Origin: Akkermansia muciniphila
GTDB lineage: Bacteria > Verrucomicrobiota > Verrucomicrobiia > Limisphaerales > UBA9464
Length of the DNA stretch: 42,261 nucleotides
NCBI GenBank assembly: GCA_945861565.1
Contig: CAMAUY010000037.1
Location: 1-42,261 of the forward strand
Reading direction: 5' to 3'
The notes under the pieces are model-generated. The model was not told where the DNA came from. It searched no databases and saw nothing but the letters and a program-made list of their open reading frames with translations. Position 1 is the first letter of the stretch. Each line of letters begins with the position of its first letter. The translations under genes were made by a program, and so were the position numbers. Of the stretch, positions 1 through 14,425 are shown piece after piece.

Positions 1-11
1 ACACGGAGCGG

Positions 12-3869
<3,858 letters not shown>

Positions 3870-3909
3870 AGGGGAAACGGAATCCTCGAACCAGAAGGAA
3901 TACAAGCTC

Positions 3910-6900
3910 ATGACCTCCTCTAAAGACACCGCCCGCGAATTGCTCGGCCTCCAGGATAAGGTGAACCTGGTGGATCACGTTGGCATCACTGTGGCCTCCC
4001 CGGAAGCCATCCGCTCGTGGTCCAAGGGTGAAGTAAAGAACCCTGAAACCATCAACTACCGGACGTTCAAGCCGGAAAAGGGTGGTCTATTCTGTGAACG
4101 GATTTTTGGTCCGGTCAAGGACTGGGAGTGTTCTTGCGGCAAATATAAACGCATCAAGCACCGCGGCGTCGTTTGCGACCGTTGCGGCGTCGAGGTGACC
4201 CTGAGCCGGGTTCGTCGGGAGCGGATGGGTCACATCGAGCTTTCGGTGCCCGTCTCGCATATTTGGTTCTTCAAATGCATGCCTTCCCGCATCGGCTTGA
4301 TGCTTGACGTCACCGCCCGGAATTTGGAGCGCGTGATTTATTATGAAGACTACTTGGTGATTGATGCAGGTACCACGCCCTTGAAGCAACATCAGTTGCT
4401 CAGTGAACATGAATGTCGCGAGGCTCGAACCACATATGGGGCGGATGCTTTCGTCGCTAAGATGGGTGCCGGGGCAGTTCGGGACGCCCTCGCGCTTCTG
4501 AATCTACAAAAGGGCATCGATGAACTTCAGATCGCGATGACCGAGACCAAGTCCAAGCAGAATCGGAAGAAAATCGCGAAACGGATCAAGTTATTCCAGG
4601 GCTTCTTGAAATCCAAGAGTCGACCCGAATGGATGATCCTCATCGTCCTCCCGGTGATCCCGCCCGACCTTCGTCCCTTGGTTCCCTTAGAGGGAGGCCG
4701 CTTCGCGACCTCGGATCTCAATGATCTGTATCGTCGAGTGATCAACCGCAACAACCGGTTGAAAAATCTGCTCCAACTGAAGACCCCGGAAGTGATCATC
4801 CGCAACGAAAAGCGGATGCTCCAGGAGGCGGTCGACGCGCTCTTTGACAACGGTCGCCACGGCCGAGCGGTGACCGGGGCAGGGAACCGTTCTCTCAAGT
4901 CGCTTTCCGACATGCTGAAGGGTAAGTCCGGCCGGTTCCGTCAAAACCTGCTCGGCAAGCGAGTTGATTACTCAGGTCGTTCGGTCATCGTCATCGGCCC
5001 CGAGTTGAAACTCCATCAATGCGGCCTGCCCAAGAAGATGGCGTTGGTTTTGTTTGAACCGTTCATCATCCGCCGACTCAAGGACATGGGCTACGTCCAC
5101 ACCGTCCGCTCGGCGAAGAAGATGATCGAACGGCAGTCGCCGGAGGTTTGGGATATCCTCGAAGAGGTGACGCGCGGCCATCCGGTGCTCCTCAATCGTG
5201 CGCCGACCCTGCACCGGTTGTCAGTCCAGGCGTTTGAACCGGTGCTGATCGAAGGCGAGGCGATTCGGATTCATCCGCTCGTCTGCACCGCGTATAACGC
5301 TGACTTTGACGGGGATCAAATGGCCGTGCACGTGCCTCTGTCGGTCGAGGCCCAGATGGAGGCGCGCCTCCTGATGATGGCGCCGCTAAACATTTTTAGT
5401 CCATCGAGCGGCAAGCCGATTATGACTCCGACCCAGGACATCACCCTGGGCTGCTACTATCTGACGGCTGAGCCCCGGAAGCACCGGCGGGACGCGGACC
5501 GTTATATGCTCTTTGGTTCCAAGGATGAGGTCGTTTTTGCCCAGGCTGATGGCGAGTTGAAGACCCACGACCGCGTGCGCATTGCGAATCCGGACCGGGG
5601 TCGCAAAACCGTTTACGGGGACGGGGAAAAACGCGTCATCGAAACAACCGTTGGGCGCGTGCTGTTCTCCGAAATCTGGCCGGTGGAACTCGGCTTCGTC
5701 AATTTTGCCGTGGGCAAATCGAAGCTCGGTGACATCATCATGAACTGCTATAAGACCGTCGGCCATGACCGCACGGTGATAACCCTGGACAAATTGAAGG
5801 AAGTTGGGTTTGAGCAGGCTACCAAGGCGGGGGTGTCCATCGGCATTGATGACATGATCATTCCGACCGAAAAAGAAAAGGAGATCAAGAACGCCCTCTC
5901 GCAGATCGGGGATGTCGAGAAGCAGCACAAGAAGGGTGTCATCACCAACCAGGAGCGGTATAATAAAGTCGTCGATATCTGGACCCATTGCACGGACCAG
6001 ATCGCCAATGTGATGCTCAAGACCCTGGAGCATAATCACGGCAAGAAGGAGTACAACTCCGTTCACCTGATGGTGGATTCCGGTGCGCGCGGCAATAAGG
6101 CCCAGGTCCGCCAGTTGGCGGGACTGCGCGGCCTGATGGCCAAGCCCAGCGGCGACATCATTGAAAAGCCTATTCTTGCGAGCTTCCGTGAGGGTCTTTC
6201 CGTTCTGGAATACTTCATCTCAACCCATGGTGCCCGGAAGGGTCTTGCGGACACCGCCCTCAAGACCGCGGACTCGGGATACATGACCCGCAAACTGGTC
6301 GATGTCTCCCAGGATGTCATCATTCGAGTGGACGACTGTGGTACGACGAATGGGATCTGGGTTTCCGCGATCTATGAGGGCGAGGAAGAAGTGGTCAAGA
6401 TCAGCGAGCGTATTGTCGGCCGCTACTCTTCCGAGGACATTTTGGAGCCCGGTGACCTCAAGCACAAGTTGGTGAGCGCTGGCGACGAAATCGAAGAGAT
6501 CCGCGCTCGATCGATTGAGAAGACCGGAGTGGAGAAGGTGAAGATCCGCTCCGTGCTGACCTGTGAAACAAAGTCGGGCATCTGTGCCAAGTGCTACGGG
6601 CGGAGCTTGGCGACCGGACGGCTGGTCAAGAAGGGCGAGGCGGTCGGTATTATCGCCGCCCAGTCGATTGGCGAGCCGGGCACTCAGCTGACGATGCGGA
6701 CGTTCCACATCGGCGGAGCGGCGGCACAGACTTTCAAGCAGCCGCAGATCAAGGCGAAGCACGACGGCAAGGTTCGGTACATGGATTTGCGTTATGTGAC
6801 GCTCGCAGACGGCAATGTCATCGTCCTGAACAAAAACGGCTCGCTCGCAATTGTGAGCGAAGACAACCAGGATATTGAAACGCACAGCATCGTCATCGGA

Positions 6901-8046
6901 TCCGTGATTTCGGTGCAAGACGGTGGCATGGTGAAGAAGGGCGACGTATTCGTCGAGTGGGACGCGTATAACGTTCCGATCATCTCGGAAAAGGCGGGCA
7001 AGGTTGAATTCACGGACATCATCGAAGGGGTGACCATGAAGCAGGAGGTCGATGAAGCAACGGGTCAGGAAGATATGGTCATTATCGAGCACAAGGAGGA
7101 CTTGCACCCGACGGTAGTGATCAAGGACCGAAAAGGAGAACCGCTGGCGCAATATCCTATTCCTGCCGGAGCTCACCTCGTGGTGGGAGAGGAGGACGAT
7201 ATCATCGCCGGAGCGCTGCTGGCTAAGACACCTCGGAAGGCGGCTAAGACCAAAGATATTACGGGCGGCTTACCGCGCGTAGCGGAGTTGTTCGAGGCTC
7301 GCAAGCCGAAGGACGCGGCCGAGATAGCCAAGATCGATGGTGTGGTTGATTTCGGTTCATCGGTCCGCGGCAAGCGGTGCATTGTGGTCAGGGACCCGCA
7401 GACCGATCAGGAAGAAGAGCATCTAATTCCGATTGGCAAGCATGTGATCGTTTACAAGGGCGACTTCATGAAGAAGGGGCAGCAGCTGACCGACGGCCCG
7501 GTGGTTCCGCATGAAATTCTCGAGATTTGCGGCGCCCAGGAATTGCAGGAGCATCTCGTGAATGAGGTTCAGGAGGTGTACCGGCTCCAAGGTGTTACGA
7601 TCAATGACAAGCATATTGAGATCATCATCCGCCAGATGTTGCGCAAGGTTCGGATCACCGAGCCGGGTGACACCATATTCCTGTGGGGTGAACAGATCGA
7701 TAAGTTGATCTTCGAGGAGGAGAATGCCCGGGTTGAGAAGATGGGTGGCGCGCCGGCCGAGGCGGCTCCCGTGCTGTTAGGCATCACCAAGGCCTCGCTG
7801 GAAACCGAGTCATTCTTGAGTGCCGCATCCTTCCAAGATACGACGCGAGTTCTGACCGAGGCGGCAACCATGGGCAAGGTGGACTTCCTGCGGGGCTTCA
7901 AAGAGAATGTCATCATGGGTCACATCATCCCGGCGGGAACCGGCTTCGATCTGCATCGCCGCATGAAACTGAAGCCATTGGTCGAAGTGCCGGACGAGCC
8001 GGCACCGACCGAAGAGAGCCTGTTGGACGAGCCAATCGCCGGGTGA
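3910..8046 (+). CDS. rpoC: DNA-directed RNA polymerase subunit beta'
   Basis: Beta' subunit of RNA polymerase, 1378 aa. I chose the ATG at 3910 ([13 protein letters not shown]) because AGAAGGAA at 3893-3900 is a good ribosome binding site about 10 nt upstream. The in-frame ATG at 3823 overlaps the end of rpoB and would add 29 unconserved residues. The first zinc site is Cys74, Cys76, Cys89 and Cys92 (CSCGKYK...CDRCG). The catalytic magnesium loop NADFDGD is at 463-469. The second zinc site includes Cys885, Cys892 and Cys895 ([11 protein letters not shown]). The bridge/trigger region [25 protein letters not shown] and its flanks are intact. The C-terminus is short and acidic. A strong terminator lies 32 nt after the stop, so rpoBC ends here. 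Confidence 0.99.
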   Translation: MTSSKDTARELLGLQDKVNLVDHVGITVASPEAIRSWSKGEVKNPETINYRTFKPEKGGLFCERIFGPVKDWECSCGKYKRIKHRGVVCDRCGVEVTLSRVRRERMGHIELSVPVSHIWFFKCMPSRIGLMLDVTARNLERVIYYEDYLVIDAGTTPLKQHQLLSEHECREARTTYGADAFVAKMGAGAVRDALALLNLQKGIDELQIAMTETKSKQNRKKIAKRIKLFQGFLKSKSRPEWMILIVLPVIPPDLRPLVPLEGGRFATSDLNDLYRRVINRNNRLKNLLQLKTPEVIIRNEKRMLQEAVDALFDNGRHGRAVTGAGNRSLKSLSDMLKGKSGRFRQNLLGKRVDYSGRSVIVIGPELKLHQCGLPKKMALVLFEPFIIRRLKDMGYVHTVRSAKKMIERQSPEVWDILEEVTRGHPVLLNRAPTLHRLSVQAFEPVLIEGEAIRIHPLVCTAYNADFDGDQMAVHVPLSVEAQMEARLLMMAPLNIFSPSSGKPIMTPTQDITLGCYYLTAEPRKHRRDADRYMLFGSKDEVVFAQADGELKTHDRVRIANPDRGRKTVYGDGEKRVIETTVGRVLFSEIWPVELGFVNFAVGKSKLGDIIMNCYKTVGHDRTVITLDKLKEVGFEQATKAGVSIGIDDMIIPTEKEKEIKNALSQIGDVEKQHKKGVITNQERYNKVVDIWTHCTDQIANVMLKTLEHNHGKKEYNSVHLMVDSGARGNKAQVRQLAGLRGLMAKPSGDIIEKPILASFREGLSVLEYFISTHGARKGLADTALKTADSGYMTRKLVDVSQDVIIRVDDCGTTNGIWVSAIYEGEEEVVKISERIVGRYSSEDILEPGDLKHKLVSAGDEIEEIRARSIEKTGVEKVKIRSVLTCETKSGICAKCYGRSLATGRLVKKGEAVGIIAAQSIGEPGTQLTMRTFHIGGAAAQTFKQPQIKAKHDGKVRYMDLRYVTLADGNVIVLNKNGSLAIVSEDNQDIETHSIVIGSVISVQDGGMVKKGDVFVEWDAYNVPIISEKAGKVEFTDIIEGVTMKQEVDEATGQEDMVIIEHKEDLHPTVVIKDRKGEPLAQYPIPAGAHLVVGEEDDIIAGALLAKTPRKAAKTKDITGGLPRVAELFEARKPKDAAEIAKIDGVVDFGSSVRGKRCIVVRDPQTDQEEEHLIPIGKHVIVYKGDFMKKGQQLTDGPVVPHEILEICGAQELQEHLVNEVQEVYRLQGVTINDKHIEIIIRQMLRKVRITEPGDTIFLWGEQIDKLIFEEENARVEKMGGAPAEAAPVLLGITKASLETESFLSAASFQDTTRVLTEAATMGKVDFLRGFKENVIMGHIIPAGTGFDLHRRMKLKPLVEVPDEPAPTEESLLDEPIAG

Positions 8047-8077
8047 CCGATTTGGAACGGAGATTCCGATTCTCAAG

Positions 8078-8107
8078 CGGCCTTCCCGATAGGAAGGCCG
8101 TTTTTTT
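8078..8107 (+). terminator. Intrinsic terminator of rpoBC
   Basis: A perfect 9-bp stem, CGGCCTTCC at 8078-8086 and GGAAGGCCG at 8092-8100, encloses the 5-nt loop CGATA. It is followed directly by seven T residues (8101-8107). The position 32 nt after the rpoC stop fits Rho-independent termination. Confidence 0.95.
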
Positions 8108-8217
8108 ACGGCCATAGCATCCTACGGTCTCCTGCGAGGCATTCTTTTGTCAGTGGATCGCGCTTTTGATTTTGCGTTTTCGAACTTCCGGTCCGCATAC
8201 TCTCAATACCACAATTT

Positions 8218-11025
8218 ATGGATGATACGCCGGATTCTTCACGTGGTTTTGTTCCGCGGATCTTGCCGCTAGGGGTGGCTGCTGTCGCGTTCTTGGTGTA
8301 CCTGCTGACGCTGTGCCACACGGTTAACCACATCAGTCTTGACCCAGTATTTCGGGGAGGTGGCTGGCTTTGGGATCTGTCGTACCAGACGCCTCTGCTG
8401 TATTTGATCGGGTTGCCGTTTCGATTCCTGTCGGGGGCAGGCTACCTGCTGGCATTGAACGGACTTACCGCCCTTTTCGCCGCCTTGGTGCTCGCGCAAC
8501 TTGCCCGATCGGTCGCACTCATGCCGCACGACCGGACGCGAGACCAGCGCAGCCGTGGGCATAATGACGAGACAATCTTACACATTCGTCTGGCTTGGGT
8601 TCCCCCGGTCTTTGCGGCGGCGCTGGCTGGGTTGCAGCTCACTTTTTGGGAGCATGCGACGGCGTTCACCGGCGAGATGATCGACCTGCTGTTGTTTTCA
8701 TATTGCGTCCGGGCGATCCTTGAATACCGCGTAGACTTGGACGACCGCTGGCTCACTCGGATGGCATTTGTGTTCGGGCTCGGTGTTGCCAATAACTGGG
8801 CGATGATCGGGTTTGCCTTCCCGTTTCTTATCGCCGTGATTTGGGTGCGTGGCCTTTCATTCTTTGATAGTGCATTTTTGATCAGGGCCGCCGGCTGCCT
8901 GTTTGCGGGTCTGGCACTCTACCTCGTCATGCCGAGCGTGGCGGTGATCGAACAGCGGGTCGTCGCCAGTTTTTCACAAGCATTGATGACAATTCTGGGC
9001 AATCAAAAGGCCACGCTGACGAGCCTGCCGCGCGGTCGTTTTCTTCTCTACGCCCTGATTACCATCGCTCCTCTGATTCTGATTGGTATTCGTTGGGCGG
9101 GAACGAAGGGGTCGAGTGTCGAGAAAGTGATGACGGCGGCCGCGCTGCACTTGCTGCAATTCGCCTGTCTGTTGGGGATTGTCACCCTGGCGTTTGATCT
9201 CCCGGAGTTCACGCCACGGGGCCGAACGTTTGGCGTGCCGTTGCTGACGTTTCATTATCTGGGAGCGCTGGCGGCGGGGTATTTTCTCGGGTTTGGACTG
9301 CTCGTTTACGGTCAACGGCCTAGTCGGGATTTATCCCGCGGTCGTGGAGTCCTGGTGGCACTCGGGCCTATCGCGGCGGGATTGCTGCTGCTGGGGGCTG
9401 CGGCGGCACCGGTGGCAATTGCCTGGCGAAATTTCCCCCTGGTTCGCGATACCGGAGCGCTGGCCGAGTTGGCGAGAATATTACGAAAATCCCTGCCCAC
9501 GCAGTCTTCCATGGTCGTGGCGGACAATACGCTTCAGCTTCAGCTCGTGGAGTTGGCGCGGCGGTTGGATTCCACCCTTCCGGAGCAGTTGTTGATCCAC
9601 AGTGGGAACGCCCAGCGTCCTGATTACCGCCAGTGGTTGACGGCCCGCTATGGAGCCACTTGGCCGGGCCTCAAGGAGTGGACCGAAGCCCGGGAAAATA
9701 TTGCGGGACGATTTCTGGCGCAGTTGCTCGGGGCCGCTGCCGAAAATAAGGCCTGGTACCTGCACCCGAGCTTTGGAATTTTCTTCGAGCAATTGCAGCA
9801 AAGACCCCACGGGCTCGTCGTTCAGCTATCGGGCTTTAGCAGTGATCAAGCGGTGCCTGCTCCGCTCTCCGCCGAGGAGATCCGCTTCAATCTTGCTGAA
9901 TGGGATGAGTTTGGACGCGTTTTTGGACATGCCGGGCTGACTAATGACCTGCAACGACTCATTGCCGCTCGGGTGATGAGCCGGTCCGCGAATTATGTAG
10001 GTGTCGAACTCCAACGAGCCGAACGACTCGAAGACGCCGGTCGATTATTCCAGATGGCTCAACTCTCACGCCCTGACAATATTGCGGCTATTGTTAACGG
10101 TCGGGTGAATAAATTCCTCCGGAAAAAGGAGGCGTTGCCAGCGGATGTCGGGCATGAATTGAGCGAACTTTCCGCTGCGGCTTTCCAGCAGCAGATTCTC
10201 AATATATTTGGACCGGTGGATGAGCCTGCGTTCCTGCGTGCTTGGGGTACTTCCTGTCTGAACACCGGAGAAGATCTGGTACGACAGGCGCTAATCTCCT
10301 TCGATCGCGTTTACACCCTTGCGCCTGAAGTACCGTCGTCCTCCCTGGGGCTGGCAACCGGTTGGCTGGCTGCGAACTATCCGGATCGTGTATTGGCAAT
10401 CACCCGGGAACTGCATCAACGGAATCGCCGCCAGCCATTGTCCGCCCCGGAGTATGCCGAATTAGTGCGACTGGAAGCGTCGGCGATGATCAAGAAAGGA
10501 GATTCGCCCGGTGCCGAGAAACTTCTGAAGGAGGCGCGGGCTGCACAACCGGAGAACATCGGAGTTTTGGACTCCCTCAGTTATTTGTACATTCGCCAAG
10601 ATCGGCTCCAAGAGGCGACCGACGCCGTTTCGGAGTGGCTCCAACTGAAGCCGGACGATCTCGCGGCACTGCTCCGCCGATCTTTGATCCTGATGCGGCA
10701 ATCCCATTATTTGCAGGCTCTTGACACGCTGAACGTGCTCGTCAAGGCCCACCCGGATAATGCGACTGCGATCATGAACCGCGGGATCAGCCTGCTCCAG
10801 CTTCAGCGGCATGACGAAGCTCTAAAAGATTATCAATACATGGAAAAACATTTTCCAAAGATGTATGAAATTCACTTCGGTCTTGGAGAAATCTATACAC
10901 TGAAAAAGAACTCTGACCTCGCATTGACATCCTTCACTAAGTATTTGGAACTTGCTCCGAAGGATACCGCTGAATACACAAACGTGGTGCAGCGGATTGC
11001 AAAGCTAAAGGGTGGTTCGAATTGA
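8218..11025 (+). CDS. Polytopic membrane protein with C-terminal TPR repeats (DUF2723-like)
   Basis: 935 aa. The N-terminal ~400 residues contain about ten hydrophobic segments, beginning with PLGVAAVAFLVYLLTL at residues ~17-32. This part resembles the DUF2723/GT-C-like layout, with a first loop after TM1 and a conserved-looking FWEHATAFTGEMIDLLLF segment near residue 145. The C-terminal third is soluble and helical, with TPR units from about residue 690 and clear ones at ~760-930 (for example DSLSYLYIRQDRLQEAT). DUF2723 proteins are thought to be membrane glycosyltransferases acting at the outer face; activity here is inferred only. It is followed 50 nt later by a glycosyltransferase and a lipid-linked sugar transferase, supporting a role in envelope glycan or protein glycosylation. 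It begins 110 nt after the rpoC terminator and so needs its own promoter. A good ribosome binding site is not visible. Confidence 0.8.
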   Translation: MDDTPDSSRGFVPRILPLGVAAVAFLVYLLTLCHTVNHISLDPVFRGGGWLWDLSYQTPLLYLIGLPFRFLSGAGYLLALNGLTALFAALVLAQLARSVALMPHDRTRDQRSRGHNDETILHIRLAWVPPVFAAALAGLQLTFWEHATAFTGEMIDLLLFSYCVRAILEYRVDLDDRWLTRMAFVFGLGVANNWAMIGFAFPFLIAVIWVRGLSFFDSAFLIRAAGCLFAGLALYLVMPSVAVIEQRVVASFSQALMTILGNQKATLTSLPRGRFLLYALITIAPLILIGIRWAGTKGSSVEKVMTAAALHLLQFACLLGIVTLAFDLPEFTPRGRTFGVPLLTFHYLGALAAGYFLGFGLLVYGQRPSRDLSRGRGVLVALGPIAAGLLLLGAAAAPVAIAWRNFPLVRDTGALAELARILRKSLPTQSSMVVADNTLQLQLVELARRLDSTLPEQLLIHSGNAQRPDYRQWLTARYGATWPGLKEWTEARENIAGRFLAQLLGAAAENKAWYLHPSFGIFFEQLQQRPHGLVVQLSGFSSDQAVPAPLSAEEIRFNLAEWDEFGRVFGHAGLTNDLQRLIAARVMSRSANYVGVELQRAERLEDAGRLFQMAQLSRPDNIAAIVNGRVNKFLRKKEALPADVGHELSELSAAAFQQQILNIFGPVDEPAFLRAWGTSCLNTGEDLVRQALISFDRVYTLAPEVPSSSLGLATGWLAANYPDRVLAITRELHQRNRRQPLSAPEYAELVRLEASAMIKKGDSPGAEKLLKEARAAQPENIGVLDSLSYLYIRQDRLQEATDAVSEWLQLKPDDLAALLRRSLILMRQSHYLQALDTLNVLVKAHPDNATAIMNRGISLLQLQRHDEALKDYQYMEKHFPKMYEIHFGLGEIYTLKKNSDLALTSFTKYLELAPKDTAEYTNVVQRIAKLKGGSN

Positions 11026-11074
11026 GAATCGGCTTCGAAATTGGCCGGTCACCTAGCTTTTCCGGTTTGTGGCG

Positions 11075-12283
11075 ATGCGAGTCACGCACATCATCACCCG
11101 GCTGATCGTTGGCGGTGCGCAGGAAAACACCATCACTTCGGCACTCGGACTCTATAACCGTCCCGAATGGAGGGTAGATTTGGTCTCCGGCCCAAGTGTT
11201 GGCACCGAGGGCTCGCTGGAGGCGTCCCTGCGATCGAAGCCTGGCTTGCTAACCATCCTCCCGGAGTTGGTCAGGCCCGTTGCTCCCCTCACCGATCTTC
11301 GGGCCCTCCGACGATTGACGGCTCTGCTTCGGGATTGGCGTCCGGACGTGGTCCACACTCACAGCGGCAAGGCGGGCATCCTCGGCCGCCTTGCCGCTCA
11401 TCGCGCTGGCGTGCCCGTTATCATCCATACCATTCATGGGCCTTCCTTCGGTCCGTTTCAGGGGCCGTTCGCCAATTTTACATTTCGAACAGCCGAGAGG
11501 TTTGCCGCCCGGATCACGGCCCATTTTGTTGTGGTGGCGGAGGCGATGACCCGGCAGTACCTCGCAGCCGGAATTGGGAACCCGGACAAATTCACCCGTA
11601 TATTCAGTGGCTTTGATCTTGATCCATACTTGCAGGCGCCGCGGGATCCCGTGCTCGCGGCCACCTTGGGTCTGGAGGCTGGTGACTTTGTGGTTGGCAA
11701 GATCGCTCGACTTTTCGATCTGAAGGGTCACGAGGAACTCATTGCAATTGCTCCGGAACTGATTCGGGAAGTTCCCCGCGCCCGGTTCTTGTTGATTGGA
11801 GACGGCCCTTGGAGACAGCGATTCGAGGCTCAGATTCATGCGATGGGCCTCGGCGAAAGTTTTATTTTTGCCGGGCTGATTCCCCCCGCTGAAGTGGCAC
11901 GGCATGTGGGATTGATGGATGTCCTCGTGCATCTCAGCCGGCGAGAGGGTTTGCCCCGCGCCATTCCCCAGGCGATGGCGGGCGGCAAGCCCGTGATTGC
12001 GTATGACTGTGACGGGGCCGGCGAGGTTTGTATCGACGGAGAAACCGGCTTCCTGCTTCAACCCGGAGATCGATCCGGACTGAAGGATCGTCTGGTTCAA
12101 TTGTTCCGGGATTCATTTTTGCGAGAGCGTCTTGGAGGGTGTGGACGTGAATTCGTCCGCTCCCGGTTCCCGGCAGACCGCATGGTGCGGGATCTCGAGG
12201 CGCTCTATCGCCGCTTGTGGGACCAGCGAACCAATCGGCCACTGGCTGCCAAAGGCTTGCCACCCTCGGAGTCGAGGTCATGA
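11075..12283 (+). CDS. GT4-family glycosyltransferase
   Basis: About 402 aa. It is a GT-B fold retaining glycosyltransferase of family GT4, expected to transfer a sugar from a nucleotide-sugar donor to an acceptor on the cytoplasmic side. The N-terminal motif HIITRLIVGGAQENT is the usual glycine-rich acceptor-side loop. VHTHSGKAGILGRLAA is typical of lipopolysaccharide/capsule GT4 enzymes. The C-terminal donor site shows SRREGLPRAIPQAMAGGKPV, including the EX7E-type glutamates. A GTG at 11069 would add two residues; the ATG at 11075 (MRVTHIITRL) is the more natural start. The gene ends in ATGA shared with the next gene, so the two are translationally coupled. Donor and acceptor cannot be told from sequence. 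Confidence 0.92.
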   Translation: MRVTHIITRLIVGGAQENTITSALGLYNRPEWRVDLVSGPSVGTEGSLEASLRSKPGLLTILPELVRPVAPLTDLRALRRLTALLRDWRPDVVHTHSGKAGILGRLAAHRAGVPVIIHTIHGPSFGPFQGPFANFTFRTAERFAARITAHFVVVAEAMTRQYLAAGIGNPDKFTRIFSGFDLDPYLQAPRDPVLAATLGLEAGDFVVGKIARLFDLKGHEELIAIAPELIREVPRARFLLIGDGPWRQRFEAQIHAMGLGESFIFAGLIPPAEVARHVGLMDVLVHLSRREGLPRAIPQAMAGGKPVIAYDCDGAGEVCIDGETGFLLQPGDRSGLKDRLVQLFRDSFLRERLGGCGREFVRSRFPADRMVRDLEALYRRLWDQRTNRPLAAKGLPPSESRS

Positions 12284-13254
12284 GATTCCCCCGCGATGCC
12301 TATTGGATGGTCTTTCTGGCCACGAGCGCAGTCACGTGGATCTCTGTGCCCCTTTGGCGTCGTTGGTGCGTTCGTAATGGGTTGGTCGATGAACCGGGTG
12401 GTAGAAAAGACCACGGCAGTGTGATTCCTCTGGCCGGTGGACTTGCCGTGCTGACGGGATTGGCTTTTGTCGTCTTGATGGGATGGCTTGCGATTCAGTT
12501 CGATGTTCTGGAGGGGACTGGCCGGCAACTATTGGCGCACGGGATGGGACGGCGTGTGGTACCCCTTGGCGCGGTGTTGTTGGGGGCGTTGGGAATGCTC
12601 CTTCTGGGTGTGCTCGATGATTCACGGGAACTTCCGGCGGGCATAAAATTCGGAGGCCAATTGCTCATCGCCCTCTTGGTTGCGACCGCGGGAGTCCGGG
12701 CGACCCTGTTCGTGCCGAGTCTGGTATTTAGCTACGCGGTGACTGTCCTGTGGATCCTGACGATCACGAACGCGGTCAATTTCCTGGATAACATGAACGG
12801 CCTCTGCGCGGGTCTGGGTCTGATCGCCGCCGCCTGGTTTGCGACGACCGCAATCCGCCATGGTCAGTATTTGGTGGCTCTCTTGGCGCTATCAATCGCC
12901 GGTGCGCTGGCCGGATTTCTGCCGCATAATTTCCCGCGGGCCCGTGTTTTTCTGGGTGATGGCGGGAGCCATCTCACGGGATTTCTACTCGCAGTACTGG
13001 CGCTGCTTCCGAACTTTTACTCGATGGCCCATCCGGTTCGCTGGGCGGTGCTTGAGCCTCTCGTCGTCCTCCTCGTTCCCTTGATGGATCTCTCCCAGGT
13101 GGTCTGCACTCGGATTCGCGCCGGTAAGCCCGTCTGGATCGGCGATCATAATCACTTGTCTCATCGCCTCGTCCGCCTCGGGCTGAACCGGACCCAGGCG
13201 GTGGCAGTGCTCTGGCTGGTTGCGGTGGGAGCCGGGATTATCACCCTTTGGTGA
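12280..13254 (+). CDS. WecA/MraY-family undecaprenyl-phosphate sugar-1-phosphate transferase
   Basis: 324 aa, polytopic. The family transfers a HexNAc-1-phosphate from a UDP-sugar to undecaprenyl phosphate, the first membrane step of O-antigen, teichoic acid or exopolysaccharide synthesis. The start at 12280 overlaps the stop of the upstream glycosyltransferase (ATGA) and has GGAG at 12268-12271, 8 nt away. Motifs: GLVDEPGGRKDHGSVIPLAGG near the N-terminus, LGVLDDSRELPAGIKF (the DD motif), NAVNFLDNMNGL at 164-175, FLGDGGSHLTG around residue 227, and the C-terminal DHNHLSHRL histidine motif. Asn173 stands where MraY has a second Asp, but the presumed catalytic Asp170 is kept. WecA-like rather than MraY-like is preferred because no cell-wall genes are adjacent. 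Confidence 0.9.
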   Translation: MRFPRDAYWMVFLATSAVTWISVPLWRRWCVRNGLVDEPGGRKDHGSVIPLAGGLAVLTGLAFVVLMGWLAIQFDVLEGTGRQLLAHGMGRRVVPLGAVLLGALGMLLLGVLDDSRELPAGIKFGGQLLIALLVATAGVRATLFVPSLVFSYAVTVLWILTITNAVNFLDNMNGLCAGLGLIAAAWFATTAIRHGQYLVALLALSIAGALAGFLPHNFPRARVFLGDGGSHLTGFLLAVLALLPNFYSMAHPVRWAVLEPLVVLLVPLMDLSQVVCTRIRAGKPVWIGDHNHLSHRLVRLGLNRTQAVAVLWLVAVGAGIITLW

Positions 13255-13319
13255 GACCCGAAGCCTCTTCCGTCAACCAGCGTTTGCCAGGACGCCTCGG
13301 TCCTCGCTACGCTCTTGGA

Positions 13320-13341
13320 CGGTCCCCATCCTGGGAGACCG
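13320..13341. other. GC-rich hairpin between wecA-like gene and PfkB kinase
   Basis: The left arm CGGTCCCC (13320-13327) and right arm GGGAGACCG (13333-13341) pair through eight G-C or A-T pairs with one bulged A, around the 5-nt loop ATCCT. No T-run follows on either strand, so it is not a classic terminator. It could be an attenuator or processing site in the 130-nt spacer. It might also be chance in a GC-rich region. Confidence 0.35.
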
Positions 13342-13384
13342 AAACTGTGCTCTCACTGAATATCGCCTTATCTCGTTTTTTTCC

Positions 13385-14290
13385 ATGAGTGTCCTCGTCG
13401 TCGGTACCACCGCCCTTGATTCAATCAAAACGCCTTACTCCGAAAACCCCCGTCTGTTGGGTGGATCGGCGAGCCATGCGGCGGTCGCTGCGGCCTTCTT
13501 CGCTCCCACCCGTTTGGTCGGCGTCGTGGGCGGCGATTTTCCCGCGAAGCATCTTACCCTGTTTCGCAAGCACCGGATTGACCTCACGGGTCTCGAGCGA
13601 GTCAAAGGAGGGCAGACGTTCCATTGGTCTGGAGAATATGAAGTAAACATGAACAACCGGAGAACGCTGGAAACCGTTTTGGGCGTCATTGAACACTGGC
13701 AGCCCGTGTTGCCCGGTGAATTGGAAACCACACCGTTCGTTCTCCTTGCGAACATCTCTCCCCAGATCCAGCACCGTGTTCTCGATCAACTCAAGAAACC
13801 CCGGTTCGTGGTCGCTGACACCATGGATCTGTGGATGAATATCGCCCTGGATGAACTCCTGCGTCTGCTCAAACGAGTCGACTGCCTTGTCCTTAATGAC
13901 GGTGAAGCCCGACAACTTGCGAAGGAGGACAACGTGGTGGCGGCATTACCCAAATTGCACCATCTCGGGCCCCGTTATGTGATCGTGAAAAAAGGCGAGC
14001 ACGGCTCCCTCTTGTCGGGACCCGAAGGACTCTTTGTTGCCCCCGCGTATCCGCTCGAGAAGGTCATTGATCCGACGGGTGCGGGCGATTCGTTTGTCGG
14101 CGGACTCATGGGGTACCTGGCCAGCCAGAAAAAGGGAACCGTTAACCAAAACCTTCGCAGGGCAATGATCCACGGAGCGGTGGTGGCATCCTTTTGTTGC
14201 GAAGGATTTGGGTTGAGCCGAACAACAAAAGTAGTGCGTACGGAAATCAGTGCACGGGTTCGGGAGTTGGAGAAACTGGTCCGATTTTAG
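13385..14290 (+). CDS. PfkB-family carbohydrate (ribokinase-like) kinase
   Basis: 301 aa, a cytoplasmic ATP-dependent kinase of the PfkB/ribokinase family. The substrate-side glycine motif GGSASHAA is at 26-33, followed by FFAPTRLVGVVGGDF. The C-terminal anion-hole and catalytic-base motif DPTGAGDSFVGG is at 229-240, with Asp235 as the expected base. The length matches the family. I chose the ATG at 13385 because homology starts immediately (MSVLVVGTTALDS); no clear Shine-Dalgarno precedes it, only a pyrimidine run. Related PVC proteins are annotated only as sugar kinase; the real substrate (sugar or nucleoside) is unknown. It lies 130 nt after the transferase and may or may not share its transcript. 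Confidence 0.92.
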   Translation: MSVLVVGTTALDSIKTPYSENPRLLGGSASHAAVAAAFFAPTRLVGVVGGDFPAKHLTLFRKHRIDLTGLERVKGGQTFHWSGEYEVNMNNRRTLETVLGVIEHWQPVLPGELETTPFVLLANISPQIQHRVLDQLKKPRFVVADTMDLWMNIALDELLRLLKRVDCLVLNDGEARQLAKEDNVVAALPKLHHLGPRYVIVKKGEHGSLLSGPEGLFVAPAYPLEKVIDPTGAGDSFVGGLMGYLASQKKGTVNQNLRRAMIHGAVVASFCCEGFGLSRTTKVVRTEISARVRELEKLVRF

Positions 14291-14368
14291 CCCGGCGAGC
14301 CCGGATGACCTCCGAATTCGAAGCAACGTTCGGGTCCGTCCCGGGACATTGGTCACCCTTGACAGAAG

Positions 14369-14396
14369 GAGGCGCGAGCCTTTCAGGCCGCGCCTC
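14369..14396. terminator. Bidirectional terminator-like hairpin between convergent genes
   Basis: GAGGCGCG (14369-14376) pairs perfectly with CGCGCCTC (14389-14396). Inside, GCCT (14378-14381) pairs with AGGC (14385-14388) around a TTC loop, giving a 12-bp stem with one bulged A. It sits between the ends of the PfkB gene (+) and the giant protease gene (-). There is no clear T-run on either side, so termination is inferred from position and stem strength. Confidence 0.6.
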
Positions 14397-14425
14397 ACGC
14401 GACGTGGAACCACCGCTTTTCCTAA

